Source: Caulobacteraceae bacterium (lineage in GTDB: Bacteria > Pseudomonadota > Alphaproteobacteria > Caulobacterales > Caulobacteraceae). Taken from it: 13,990 nucleotides of DNA. Below are positions 1 to 7,102 of this stretch, piece after piece; within the stretch, counting starts at the first letter, position 1; each line of letters starts with the position of its first letter. The DNA lies in the NCBI GenBank assembly GCA_020852035.1, contig JADZBR010000309.1:1-13990 (forward strand). Reading direction: 5' to 3'. The notes under the pieces are model-generated. The model saw only the letters and a program-made list of their open reading frames with translations, was not told where the DNA came from and made no database searches. Both the position numbers and the translations under genes were made by a program.

Positions 1-1799
1 AGAGCTATCTCGTCGCCGACAAGATCGTCGACGCCGCGCATCAGACCGGCGCCCAGGCGATCCACCCCGGCTTCGGATTCCTCTCCGAGAACGCCGGCTT
101 CGCGCGCCGCTGCGCCGCCGAGGGGATCGTCTTCATCGGCCCCAACCCCGGCGCCATCGAGGCGATGGGCGACAAGATCGAGTCCAAGAAGTTCGCCGAG
201 AAGGCGGGCGTCTCCTGTGTGCCTGGCCATATCGGCGAGATCGCCGACACCGCCCATGCCGTCACGATTTCGGAGGAGATCGGCTACCCCGTGATGATCA
301 AGGCGTCCGCCGGCGGCGGCGGCAAGGGCATCCGGGTGGCCTGGAACCGGCAGGACGTCGAGGAGGGCTTCCCGGCCGTCCGCGCCGAGGCGGCGGCCAG
401 CTTCGGCGACGACCGCATCTTCATCGAGAAGTTCATCGAGAGCCCGCGCCACATCGAGATCCAGGTGCTGGGCGACAAGCATGGCCACGTGGTCCACCTG
501 TTCGAGCGCGAATGCTCGATCCAGCGGCGCAACCAGAAGGTCATCGAGGAGGCCCCGAGCCCGCTGCTCGACGACGCCACCCGCGCGGCCATGGGCGCCC
601 AGGCCGTCGCCCTCGCCAAGGCGGTGAACTACGACAGCGCCGGAACGGTCGAGTTCGTCGCCGGGCAGGACAAGAGCTTCTTCTTCCTGGAGATGAACAC
701 CCGCCTGCAGGTGGAGCATCCGGTCACCGAACTGATCACCGGGCTCGACCTGGTGGAACAGATGATCCGCTCGGCCGCCGGCGAACCGCTGGCGTTCGGC
801 CAGGACGACCTGGCCATCAACGGCTGGGCCATCGAGAGCCGCATCTACGCCGAGGATCCCTACCGCGGCTTCCTGCCCTCGATCGGCCGGCTGGTGCGCT
901 ATGCGCCGCCGCGCGAAGGCGACGGTGTTCGCAACGACGCAGGCGTGCGCGAGGGCGACGAGATCTCGATGTTCTACGACCCGATGATCTCCAAGCTCTC
1001 CACCTGGGGCGAGACGCGCGAAGCGGCGATCGACCTGATGGGCGAGGCGCTGGAGCGCTTCCACATCGAGGGACTTGGGCACAATGTGCCGTTCCTGGCC
1101 GGGGTCATGGACCAGGCCCGGTTCCGGTCGGGCAAGCTCTCGACCAACTACATCAAGGACGAGTTCCCCGACGGTTTCTCCGGCAGCGCCCCGACCGGGT
1201 TCCAGCGGGACCTGATGACCGCCGCGGCCCTGGCCATGCACCGCCGCCAGGCGCTGCGCGCCACCAACGGCGGCGGACGGCTGGAGTGGGTCGTGCGGCT
1301 GGGATCGGAGGGGCGGCTCGTGCGGCTGGCCCCGGAGGGCGCCGGCGACCTGTTGGTCGAATTGGCCGAAGAGGGGCGCAGCCTGCGGCTGACGGAGGTG
1401 GACTGGCGGCCGGGCCAGGCGCGCTTCTCGGGCCTGCTCGACGGGCGCGCCTTCGCCTGCGAGGTGACGCCGGCGGCGGAGGGCTTCGTGATCCGCCACC
1501 GCGCCGCGCGCGAGCGGGTGCTGGTGCTGACGCCGCGCTCGGCCGAGCTGCACGCCAAGCTGCCGCCCAAGCCCAAGGCCGACACCTCCAAGCAGATCAT
1601 CTCGCCGATGCCGGGCCTGGTCGTCTCCATCGACGTCGCCGAGGGCCAGGAGGTCAAGTCCGGCGAGGCGGTGGCCATCGTCGAGGCGATGAAGATGCAG
1701 AATATCATCCGCGCCGAACGCGACGGGACGGTGAAGAGCGTCGGCGCCGCCGCCGGTGACAGCGTCGCCGCCGACCAGGTGCTGGTGGAGTTCGCCTGA
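1..1799 (+). CDS. pccA: Propionyl-CoA carboxylase alpha subunit (biotin carboxylase + biotin carrier), 5' end missing
   Basis: The reading frame is already open at the left edge (codons start at base 3), so the N-terminus lies outside the window. About 599 codons remain of a family that is usually about 660-670 residues. Visible in order: the end of the biotin-carboxylase N domain (IHPGFGFLSENAGF), the ATP-grasp domain with its glycine-rich loop (KASAGGGGKGI, near base 300), the conserved ERECSIQRRNQKVIEEAPSP stretch, EMNTRLQVEHPVTE, the biotin-carboxylase C domain, a middle linker domain, and a C-terminal biotinyl domain with EAMKMQN. The biotin-acceptor lysine codon is at 1692-1694. The family carboxylates biotin with ATP and bicarbonate for transfer to propionyl-CoA, giving methylmalonyl-CoA. 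The MPGLVV and EAMKMQN form and the long region before the biotinyl domain favour PccA over acetyl-CoA carboxylase AccC. The beta subunit is not in this window. The acyl-CoA specificity is inferred. Confidence 0.9.
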   Translation, partial: SYLVADKIVDAAHQTGAQAIHPGFGFLSENAGFARRCAAEGIVFIGPNPGAIEAMGDKIESKKFAEKAGVSCVPGHIGEIADTAHAVTISEEIGYPVMIKASAGGGGKGIRVAWNRQDVEEGFPAVRAEAAASFGDDRIFIEKFIESPRHIEIQVLGDKHGHVVHLFERECSIQRRNQKVIEEAPSPLLDDATRAAMGAQAVALAKAVNYDSAGTVEFVAGQDKSFFFLEMNTRLQVEHPVTELITGLDLVEQMIRSAAGEPLAFGQDDLAINGWAIESRIYAEDPYRGFLPSIGRLVRYAPPREGDGVRNDAGVREGDEISMFYDPMISKLSTWGETREAAIDLMGEALERFHIEGLGHNVPFLAGVMDQARFRSGKLSTNYIKDEFPDGFSGSAPTGFQRDLMTAAALAMHRRQALRATNGGGRLEWVVRLGSEGRLVRLAPEGAGDLLVELAEEGRSLRLTEVDWRPGQARFSGLLDGRAFACEVTPAAEGFVIRHRAARERVLVLTPRSAELHAKLPPKPKADTSKQIISPMPGLVVSIDVAEGQEVKSGEAVAIVEAMKMQNIIRAERDGTVKSVGAAAGDSVAADQVLVEFA

Positions 1800-1803
1800 G
1801 AGC

Positions 1804-1940
1804 CCCTCTCCCGGTCGGGAGAGGGAAACCCGACGGCGAGGCCGTCGGGAGGGTGAGGGCCTCCGGACTCTCCGGAGAGGGCGCAAGCCCTCATCCTCGC
1901 CGCGCTTCGCGCGTCTTTCCTTCTCCCGACCGGGAGAAGG
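1804..1940. repeat. Nested-palindrome intergenic element (REP/BIME-like), possible bidirectional terminator
   Basis: Six hairpins lie end to end in 137 bases. Stems: CCCTCTCCCG/CGGGAGAGGG (1804-1825, 2-base centre); CCCGACGGC/GCCGTCGGG (1829-1849); CTCCGGA/TCCGGAG (1861-1877); AGGGC/GCCCT with a GCAA loop (1878-1891); CGCGC/GCGCG (1901-1913); and CCTTCTCCCG/CGGGAGAAGG (1919-1940). The two outer palindromes are also near-identical inverted copies of each other. The inner GGGTGAGGGC and GCCCTCATCC blocks mirror each other, so the whole element is symmetric. It fills the gap between the convergent pccA and lipB ends, so transcript termination or 3'-end protection is plausible. Small palindromic intergenic repeats are known in many bacteria. 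That this one is dispersed in the genome is inferred, because only one copy is present here. Confidence 0.8.
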
Positions 1941-1942
1941 AT

Positions 1943-2653
1943 TCAGGCGGGCGCCTTCCCGCTCCACGCTGGCCCGAACACCCGCTCGAACGCCGCCTTC
2001 AGCGCCGCGTCCGCCTCGTCCATCGTCACCGGCAGGCCGAGGTCGACCAGGCTCGTCACGCCATGCTCGGTGACGCCGCAGGGGACGATGCCGGAGAAAT
2101 GCTCCAAGTCCGGCTCCACGTTCAGGCTCACGCCGTGGAACGACACCCACTTGCGCAGCTTCACGCCGATGGCCGCGATCTTGTCTTCGCGCGCGAAGCC
2201 CGGCGCCTTGCGCTCCACCCAGACGCCGACCCGGCCCGGTCGCACCTCGCCGCGCACGCCGAACGCCGCCAGGGCGTCGATCACCCAGCCCTCCAGCGCC
2301 GCCACGAAGGCGCGCACGTCGCGCCCGCGTTCGCGCAGGTCGAGCATGACGTAGGCCACCCGCTGGCCTGGCCCGTGATAGGTGAACTGCCCGCCGCGCC
2401 CGCTGGGAAAGACCGGGAAGCGCTCGGCGTCCAGCAAGTCGCCCGCCTTCGCCGAAACGCCGGCCGTGTAGAGCGGCGGATGCTCCAGCAGCCAGACGAG
2501 TTCGCCCGCCTCGCCAGCGGCGATCGCCTCGGCCCGCGTCTCCATCGCGGCGACGGCTTCCGGATAGCCCACCGGCGCGGCCGACACGGCCCATTCCACG
2601 GCGCGGTCGTCGGGGCGGGCGAAACGGACGGGGCTTAACGAGCGGTCAAGCAT
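1943..2653 (-). CDS. lipB: Octanoyltransferase LipB (lipoyl/octanoyl-ACP:protein transferase)
   Basis: LipB moves octanoate from octanoyl-ACP to the lipoyl domains of 2-oxoacid dehydrogenases and the glycine cleavage H protein. It is the first step of lipoate synthesis, in the cytoplasm. The 236-residue length fits the family. The signature RGGQFTYHGPGQ (residues 86-97) is intact. The catalytic pair is present: Lys158 in KIAAIG and Cys192 in GIVPCGV, with SFHG between them (171-174). The ATG at 2653-2651 is the farthest upstream start and gives a normal N-terminus. The gene converges on pccA across the palindrome element and is divergent from the fliN-like gene. lipA is not in this window. 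Confidence 0.95.
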   Translation of the reverse strand: MLDRSLSPVRFARPDDRAVEWAVSAAPVGYPEAVAAMETRAEAIAAGEAGELVWLLEHPPLYTAGVSAKAGDLLDAERFPVFPSGRGGQFTYHGPGQRVAYVMLDLRERGRDVRAFVAALEGWVIDALAAFGVRGEVRPGRVGVWVERKAPGFAREDKIAAIGVKLRKWVSFHGVSLNVEPDLEHFSGIVPCGVTEHGVTSLVDLGLPVTMDEADAALKAAFERVFGPAWSGKAPA

Positions 2654-2718
2654 GATCGGCCAATGTGGGGCGTGCGCGGGCTCCCGGAAAGCCCGGCCGG
2701 CGGGGTGTGTTCAAGCGC

Positions 2719-2973
2719 GTGAGTCAGGTTCAGGAAGTCAATGTCGAACTTGCGGTCGTGCTCGGCCGCTCGACCCTGCCGATGCAGCAGCTCCTGCGCA
2801 TGGGCCGGGGGGCGGTGATTCCCCTCGACGCCCAGGTCAACGACGAGGTCTGGATCCTGGCCAACAACCACCCGGTCGCGCGTGGGGAAATCCAGATCAG
2901 CGACGAGCGCATCACCATCTCCGTCACCCGGGCCGCCAACGTCTATGACTTCATGGCTGGCGGCGGCCAATAG
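2719..2973 (+). CDS. fliN: FliN-type flagellar motor switch protein (SpoA/C-ring domain)
   Basis: This is a short protein made almost entirely of one SpoA (FliN/FliM C-terminal) domain, roughly residues 6-74: VNVELAVVLGRSTLPMQQLL, then RGAVIPLD, and VARGEI. In the family it builds the C-ring of the flagellar motor on the cytoplasmic face and takes part in export and rotation switching. Three in-frame GTG codons could start it: 2665, 2707 and 2719. I prefer 2719 (84 aa), because homology begins just after it, the extra N-terminal residues are Arg/Gly/Pro-rich, and a start at 2665 would leave only 11 bases to the divergent lipB start. A GGGGTG run at 2702-2707 is a possible but rather distant ribosome-binding site. 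No other flagellar genes are visible, so it is either an orphan fliN or a FliN paralogue. Confidence 0.82.
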   Translation: MSQVQEVNVELAVVLGRSTLPMQQLLRMGRGAVIPLDAQVNDEVWILANNHPVARGEIQISDERITISVTRAANVYDFMAGGGQ

Positions 2974-2978
2974 CGCGC

Positions 2979-3005
2979 TTCACAAACCAGGCGGGCTTTG
3001 CTAAC
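2979..3005 (+). promoter_or_regulatory. Candidate housekeeping promoter for tRNA-Leu
   Basis: TTCACA (2979-2984) and GCTAAC (3000-3005) are separated by 15 bases. They resemble the Caulobacter housekeeping consensus (TTGACG then GCTANAWC), and the tRNA starts 19 bases after the -10 box. The call rests on pattern and position only. Confidence 0.35.
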
Positions 3006-3023
3006 CCCCGCGCCTCACCACGA

Positions 3024-3108
3024 GCGGTCGTGGCGGAATTGGTAGACGCGCAGCGTTGAGGTCGCTGTGGGGCAACCCGTGGAAGTTCGAGTCTTCTCGA
3101 CCGCACCA
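3024..3108 (+). tRNA. tRNA-Leu (anticodon GAG)
   Basis: This is an 85-base class II tRNA. The acceptor arms GCGGTCG (3024-3030) and CGACCGC (3098-3104) pair perfectly, followed by discriminator A and an encoded CCA (3106-3108). The anticodon stem CAGCG/CGCTG encloses loop TTGAGGT with anticodon GAG (3058-3060), which reads CUC/CUU leucine codons. A long variable arm (GGG GCAA CCC) and T-loop TTCGAGT fit the leucine class. The CCA is genome-encoded. No mobile-element junction is seen at its 3' end. Confidence 0.96.
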
Positions 3109-3173
3109 GTGAATCAGGGTTCTTGAAGGCCACGCTCGGGGCATAGCCATTCATCGCTAGCAGGGAGGTCCGC

Positions 3174-4589
3174 ATGACACGCGACGCGACCGACCTGACC
3201 GACCGGAAGGCCGCCGCCGAGGATCTCGAAGACCTCGCTCTCAAGGACGACTACGCCCTCAATCCGGCGTTCGTGGCGATGGTGGTGGACGCCGCCGACC
3301 GCGGCGACGCCGCGCGCCTGACCGAGTTGCTCACCGCCCTGCACCCGGCCGATGTGGCCGACCTGATGGGCTTCCTGCCGGCCGACTATCGCGAGGACAT
3401 CCTCGCTCACCTGGCGCCCGAGACCCTGGCCGAGGTGCTGGCCGAGCTCGACACGGAGATTCGCGAGGACGTGCTTGAGCACGTGCCGTCCGCCACCCTC
3501 GCCAAGGCGCTGGAGGAGATGGACTCCGACGACGCGGCCGACGTCGTCGACGACCTGGAGGACGACAAGCGCGCCCAGGTGCTGGCCGCCATGCCCGAGC
3601 AGGAGCGGGCGGCGATCGAAAGTTCGCTGGCCTACGAGGACGAGACCGCCGGGCGGCTGATGCAGCGCGAGGTGCTGTCGGCGCCGCAGTTCTGGACGGT
3701 CGGCCAGACCATCGACTACGTGCGCCGCGCCGGCGACGAACTGCCGGAGCTGTTCTTCGACGTCTATGTGGTCGACCCGGCCATGAAGCCGGTGGGCGCG
3801 GTGCCGGTGAGCCAGTTGCTGCGCTCGAAGCGCGAGGCCGCTCTGGCGCAGATCATGGAGCCGGTGACGGAGATCGCCGTCGATCTCGACCAGGAAGAGG
3901 TCGCCTACATCTTCGACAAATACCACCTGATCTCAGCCCCTGTGGTGGAGCCGGGCGGGCGCCTGGTCGGCCAGATCACCGTCGACGACATCGTCGGCGT
4001 CATCCAGGAGGAGAGCGAAGAGGACATCCTGGCCCTCGCCGGCGTCTCGGACGCCGGCCGCGACGCCGGCATCCTCGACATCGTCCGCTCGCGCCTGCCG
4101 TGGCTGGTCCTCAACACGCTCACCGCCGCCGTCGCCGTCAGCGTGATCCAGGCGTTCCAGAACGAAGTCGCCAAGCTGGTGACCCTGGCCGTCCTGTTGC
4201 CGGTGGTCGCCTCGCTGGGCGGCAACGCGGCCACCCAGAGCCTGGCGGTGGCTGTCAGGGCCCTGGCGAGCCGGGAGCTCAACGCCTCCAACGCGCTGCG
4301 CATCGTCGGCCGCGAGATGGTGGTCGGGGTGGCGAACGGCGCGGTGCTGGCGGTGCTGATGGGGGCGGGGGTCTACGTCCTCTTCGGCGATCCCTGGCTC
4401 AGCCTGACCATCGGCCTGGCGCTGATCATCAACCTGTTCGTCGCGGCCGCGGCGGGAATCCTGGCGCCTATGGCGTTGGACCGGCTGGGGCGCGATCCGG
4501 CGGTTTCATCCGCAGTTTTCGTCACCTTTGTCACAGATTTCATGGGCTTCCTGGCTTTCCTTGGCCTGGCCGCTCTGATCCTGCTTTAA
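3174..4589 (+). CDS. mgtE: Magnesium transporter MgtE
   Basis: MgtE is a homodimeric inner-membrane Mg2+ channel gated by intracellular Mg2+. The 471 residues show the full layout: an acidic N-terminal superhelical MgtE_N domain (about 45-150), a CBS pair (about 165-285), a plug helix, and five membrane helices (about 308-471). Landmarks are LPVVASLGGNAATQS (342-356), the signature of the second transmembrane region, and Asp455 in VTDFMGF, matching the Mg2+-selecting Asp of the last helix. The N-terminal half is rich in Asp/Glu, as expected for cytosolic Mg2+ sensing. The start ATG at 3174 has GGGAGG a few bases upstream (3163-3168). Only 65 bases separate it from tRNA-Leu, too short for a classic M-box riboswitch, and none is seen. 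Confidence 0.95.
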   Translation: MTRDATDLTDRKAAAEDLEDLALKDDYALNPAFVAMVVDAADRGDAARLTELLTALHPADVADLMGFLPADYREDILAHLAPETLAEVLAELDTEIREDVLEHVPSATLAKALEEMDSDDAADVVDDLEDDKRAQVLAAMPEQERAAIESSLAYEDETAGRLMQREVLSAPQFWTVGQTIDYVRRAGDELPELFFDVYVVDPAMKPVGAVPVSQLLRSKREAALAQIMEPVTEIAVDLDQEEVAYIFDKYHLISAPVVEPGGRLVGQITVDDIVGVIQEESEEDILALAGVSDAGRDAGILDIVRSRLPWLVLNTLTAAVAVSVIQAFQNEVAKLVTLAVLLPVVASLGGNAATQSLAVAVRALASRELNASNALRIVGREMVVGVANGAVLAVLMGAGVYVLFGDPWLSLTIGLALIINLFVAAAAGILAPMALDRLGRDPAVSSAVFVTFVTDFMGFLAFLGLAALILL

Positions 4590-4591
4590 CT

Positions 4592-4606
4592 CGGCCTTCA
4601 TCTTGC
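4592..4606 (+). promoter_or_regulatory. Candidate sigma-54 (-24/-12) promoter of spmX
   Basis: The 15-mer CGGCCTTCATCTTGC carries the GG and GC core dinucleotides exactly 10 bases apart. It matches GGC at -24 and TTGC at -12 of the consensus TGGCAYRNNNNTTGC. It starts two bases after the mgtE stop codon and would place transcription near 4617, about 45 bases before the preferred spmX start. To my knowledge Caulobacter spmX is switched on by TacA, a sigma-54 activator, so the site fits the gene. I did not identify an upstream activator site. Confidence 0.5.
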
Positions 4607-4661
4607 GCGGAAGGCGGCGGGCGAAGCTGCGCCCGTGCCATTTCGGAACAGTTTCAAGGCG

Positions 4662-5591
4662 ATGCCGTCCCGCATTCATGTCTCCAAGGTCGCCGTCGAG
4701 CACCTGAAGCGCTTCGAGGGCTTCCGCGCCCAGGCCGCGCGCCTGGCCGATGGCCGCTGGACTATCGGCTATGGCCACACCAGGAGCGCCCGCGAAGGCG
4801 CCGAGGTGGGCGAGAAGGACGCCGAGGCCCTGCTCATCTACGACCTGATGGCCGTCGAGAAGGCGCTGAACGACCAGGTCTTCACCCCGCTCAACCAGAA
4901 TCAGGCCGACGCGCTGGCCGCCTTCGTCTTCAACATCGGCGTGGAAGCCTTCGAAGGCTCCGCCGTGCTTCGCCGTGTCAACGAAGGCGCCCTGTTGCAG
5001 GCGGCGTCCGAGATGGAACTCTGGCGCTCCGCCGAGGTCGGCGGCGACCCGCTGGTGGTTGATGGCCTCGTCCGTCGCCGGGCGCTGGAAGCGGCGCTGT
5101 TCCTGACGCCGCCGGACGGCTTTGCGCCGGCGCCCACTCCCGTGGTGCGCCCGCAACTCGATGAGGATCGCCTGGGCGTCGTGCCGCGCACAGCGCCGCT
5201 GCCGGTCAACGCCAGGCTGGACGGCGAATGGGCGAGCGCCGAAGTCGAGCGGCCGCTGACCAAGATTGTCGATCCGTCTCTCGAACCGCCGCTGGTCGTG
5301 CCGCTGGCCAACAGCCGGCCGCTGCGCACCGAGGAAGACCTCGCCTGGCTCAACCGCATCGCCCGCGCCGTGCAGCCGGACACCGCCGAGAAGGAAGCGC
5401 CGCTGAAGCTTCCCGTGCGCCTGCTGCTGTTCGGCGGCGTCGGCCTGCTGCTGTTCCTGGCGGCGATCTTCTACGCGCCCCAGGCGCCCGACGGCGCGGC
5501 CGCCGCCGCCCGCGGCATTTTCGGCCTGATCGGGCTGGTGATGGCCTGCGTGGCCGTCTTCCGCCTGCTGGACGGCCAGGCCCGCGACTGA
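4662..5591 (+). CDS. spmX: SpmX-like polar localization factor (degenerate GH24 lysozyme domain + two C-terminal TM helices)
   Basis: Residues 1-150 form a phage-type (GH24, T4-like) lysozyme domain: FEGFR with Glu19, DGRWTIGYGHT with Thr34, then NQNQADALAAFVFNIG. A Pro-rich linker (about 151-250) follows, then two membrane helices (about 253-271 and 285-303). In Caulobacter this layout belongs to SpmX, which localises and activates the kinase DivJ at the old pole at the swarmer-to-stalked transition. Aligned on the Glu-to-Thr spacing, the catalytic Asp position (28) is Leu, matching the inactivated active site described for SpmX. The start is uncertain: GTG at 4635 would add nine residues. 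I chose ATG 4662 because it gives the N-terminus expected by homology, with Glu at 19. At 309 residues it is shorter than the roughly 430-residue Caulobacter protein, mainly in the linker. An ordinary phage endolysin is less likely given the two terminal membrane helices and no phage neighbours. Confidence 0.85.
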   Translation: MPSRIHVSKVAVEHLKRFEGFRAQAARLADGRWTIGYGHTRSAREGAEVGEKDAEALLIYDLMAVEKALNDQVFTPLNQNQADALAAFVFNIGVEAFEGSAVLRRVNEGALLQAASEMELWRSAEVGGDPLVVDGLVRRRALEAALFLTPPDGFAPAPTPVVRPQLDEDRLGVVPRTAPLPVNARLDGEWASAEVERPLTKIVDPSLEPPLVVPLANSRPLRTEEDLAWLNRIARAVQPDTAEKEAPLKLPVRLLLFGGVGLLLFLAAIFYAPQAPDGAAAAARGIFGLIGLVMACVAVFRLLDGQARD

Positions 5592-5629
5592 TCTCGCGGC
5601 GGTGAGGGCGGCGTGCTAAGGCGCGCCGC

Positions 5630-6796
5630 ATGATCCCGAACCACGGACCCACGTTGGATTTCGCGCTCGGCGAGACCGCCGACGCCATCCGCGACACGAC
5701 CGCCCGCTTCGCCGCGGACAAGATCGCTCCGCGCGCCGCTGAGATCGACGCCACCAACACCTTCCCGCGTGACCTCTGGCCCCAGATGGGCGACCTGGGC
5801 TTGCACGGCATCACCGTGGAGGAGGACTTCGGCGGCCTCGGCCTCGGCTATCTCGAGCATGTGGTGGCGATGGAGGAGGTGTCCCGCGCCTCGGCCTCGG
5901 TGGGCCTCAGCTATGGCGCCCACTCGAACCTCTGCGTGAACCAGATCCGCCGCTGGGGTTCCGAGGCGCAGAAGCGCCGCTACCTGCCCGGGCTGATCAG
6001 CGGCGAGCACGTCGGCTCGCTGGCCATGAGCGAGGCCGGCGCCGGCTCGGACGTCGTCTCCATGACCCTGCGCGCCGAGCGCCGCGGCGATCGGTTCGTG
6101 CTCAACGGGACCAAGTTCTGGATCACCAACGCCCCGCACGCCGACGTGCTGGTTGTCTACGCCAAGACCGCGCCGGAGGAGGGGGGCAGGGGGATCACCG
6201 CCTTCCTGATCGAGAAGGGCTTCAAGGGCTTCAGCGTCTCGCCCAAGCTCGACAAGATGGGCATGCGCGGCTCCGACACCGCCGAGCTGGTGTTCGAGGA
6301 CTGCGAAGTCCCCGAAGAGAACGTCATGGGCCCCGAGAACGGCGGCGTCGGCGTGCTGATGAGCGGCCTCGACTACGAACGGGCGGTGCTCTCGGCCGGC
6401 CCGCTGGGCATCATGCAGGCGTGCCTGGACGTGGTCCTTCCCTACGTCCGCGAGCGCAGGCAGTTCGGCAAACCCATCGGCTCCTTCCAGCTGATGCAGG
6501 CCAAGGTGGCGGACATGTATGTCGCCCTGAACTCGGCCCGCGCCTACGTCTACGCCGTCGCGCGCGCCTGCGACGCGGGCCTCACCACCCGCTTCGACGC
6601 GGCCGGCGCCATCCTGATGGCCTCGGAGAACGCCGTGAAGTGCGCCATCGAGGCGGTGCAGGCGCTGGGCGGCGCCGGCTACACCAGGGAGTTCCCGGTC
6701 GAGCGCCTGGTGCGGGACGCCAAGCTCTACGACATCGGCGCGGGCACCAACGAGATACGACGGTTCCTGATCGGGCGGGAATTGATCGGCGGCTGA
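5630..6796 (+). CDS. ivd: Isovaleryl-CoA dehydrogenase (acyl-CoA dehydrogenase family)
   Basis: This FAD enzyme oxidises isovaleryl-CoA to 3-methylcrotonyl-CoA in leucine breakdown. The 388 residues cover the complete acyl-CoA dehydrogenase fold. AMSEAGAGSDVVSM (132-145) is the family signature, FWITNAP (163-169) contacts flavin, and the C-terminal QALGGAGYTREFPVERLVRD and GTNEIRR blocks are intact. The catalytic base is predicted as Glu250 in GLDYERAVLSAGPLG. Its place before RxVL, rather than near residue 370, is characteristic of isovaleryl-CoA dehydrogenases and separates it from short- and medium-chain enzymes. The ATG at 5630 has AAGG eight bases upstream. It lies 38 bases after spmX and is separated from the methylcrotonyl-CoA carboxylase operon by about 3.2 kb. 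Confidence 0.92.
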   Translation: MIPNHGPTLDFALGETADAIRDTTARFAADKIAPRAAEIDATNTFPRDLWPQMGDLGLHGITVEEDFGGLGLGYLEHVVAMEEVSRASASVGLSYGAHSNLCVNQIRRWGSEAQKRRYLPGLISGEHVGSLAMSEAGAGSDVVSMTLRAERRGDRFVLNGTKFWITNAPHADVLVVYAKTAPEEGGRGITAFLIEKGFKGFSVSPKLDKMGMRGSDTAELVFEDCEVPEENVMGPENGGVGVLMSGLDYERAVLSAGPLGIMQACLDVVLPYVRERRQFGKPIGSFQLMQAKVADMYVALNSARAYVYAVARACDAGLTTRFDAAGAILMASENAVKCAIEAVQALGGAGYTREFPVERLVRDAKLYDIGAGTNEIRRFLIGRELIGG

Positions 6797-6859
6797 GTCG
6801 CTCTTCGGAACGGCATCGACGCGCTGCGGTTTTCCTCTGACAGCCAGAGGAGACCTGCC

Positions 6860-7042
6860 ATGCCCGCCAAATCCGCAGCCCAGCAGAAAGCCGCCGGCGC
6901 CGCCCTTTCGGCCAAGCGCGGCGATACGCCCAAGTCCGAGCTCAAGGGCGCGTCGAAGTCGATGCTGTCGATGAGCGAGAAGGAACTCGAGAAGCTGGCC
7001 TCGACCAGGCGCAAGGGCAAACCCGAACACGTCAAACACTGA
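6860..7042 (+). CDS. DUF3008 family small basic protein
   Basis: A 60-residue, Lys/Ala/Ser-rich protein of the DUF3008 type: MPAKSAAQQKAAGAALSAKR near the start, then PKSELKGASKSM, and a C-terminal MSEKELEKLAST with RRKGKPEHVKH. A clear GAGGAG ribosome-binding site (6847-6852) precedes the ATG. There is no signal peptide, membrane segment or cysteine. The family is widespread in Proteobacteria and has no assigned function that I know of. The sequence looks cytoplasmic, mostly disordered or helical, and positively charged. The gene lies 63 bases after ivd and about 60 bases before the GST gene, all on one strand. Confidence 0.85.
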   Translation: MPAKSAAQQKAAGAALSAKRGDTPKSELKGASKSMLSMSEKELEKLASTRRKGKPEHVKH

Positions 7043-7102
7043 GGGCTGCTGCGCCGGCTCAAAGACGGCTACGCTTCCTGCCGCGCAGGGGAGGCGCGAC
7101 GC

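Noticed and set aside
3109..3173. Mg2+ riboswitch (M-box or mgtA-type leader) before mgtE
   Set aside because: Only 65 bases are available and no suitable folded motif is visible.
3024..3173. tRNA-Leu as an integration site of a genomic island
   Set aside because: There is no integrase gene and no repeated tRNA 3' end in the window. Flanking genes are core chromosomal.
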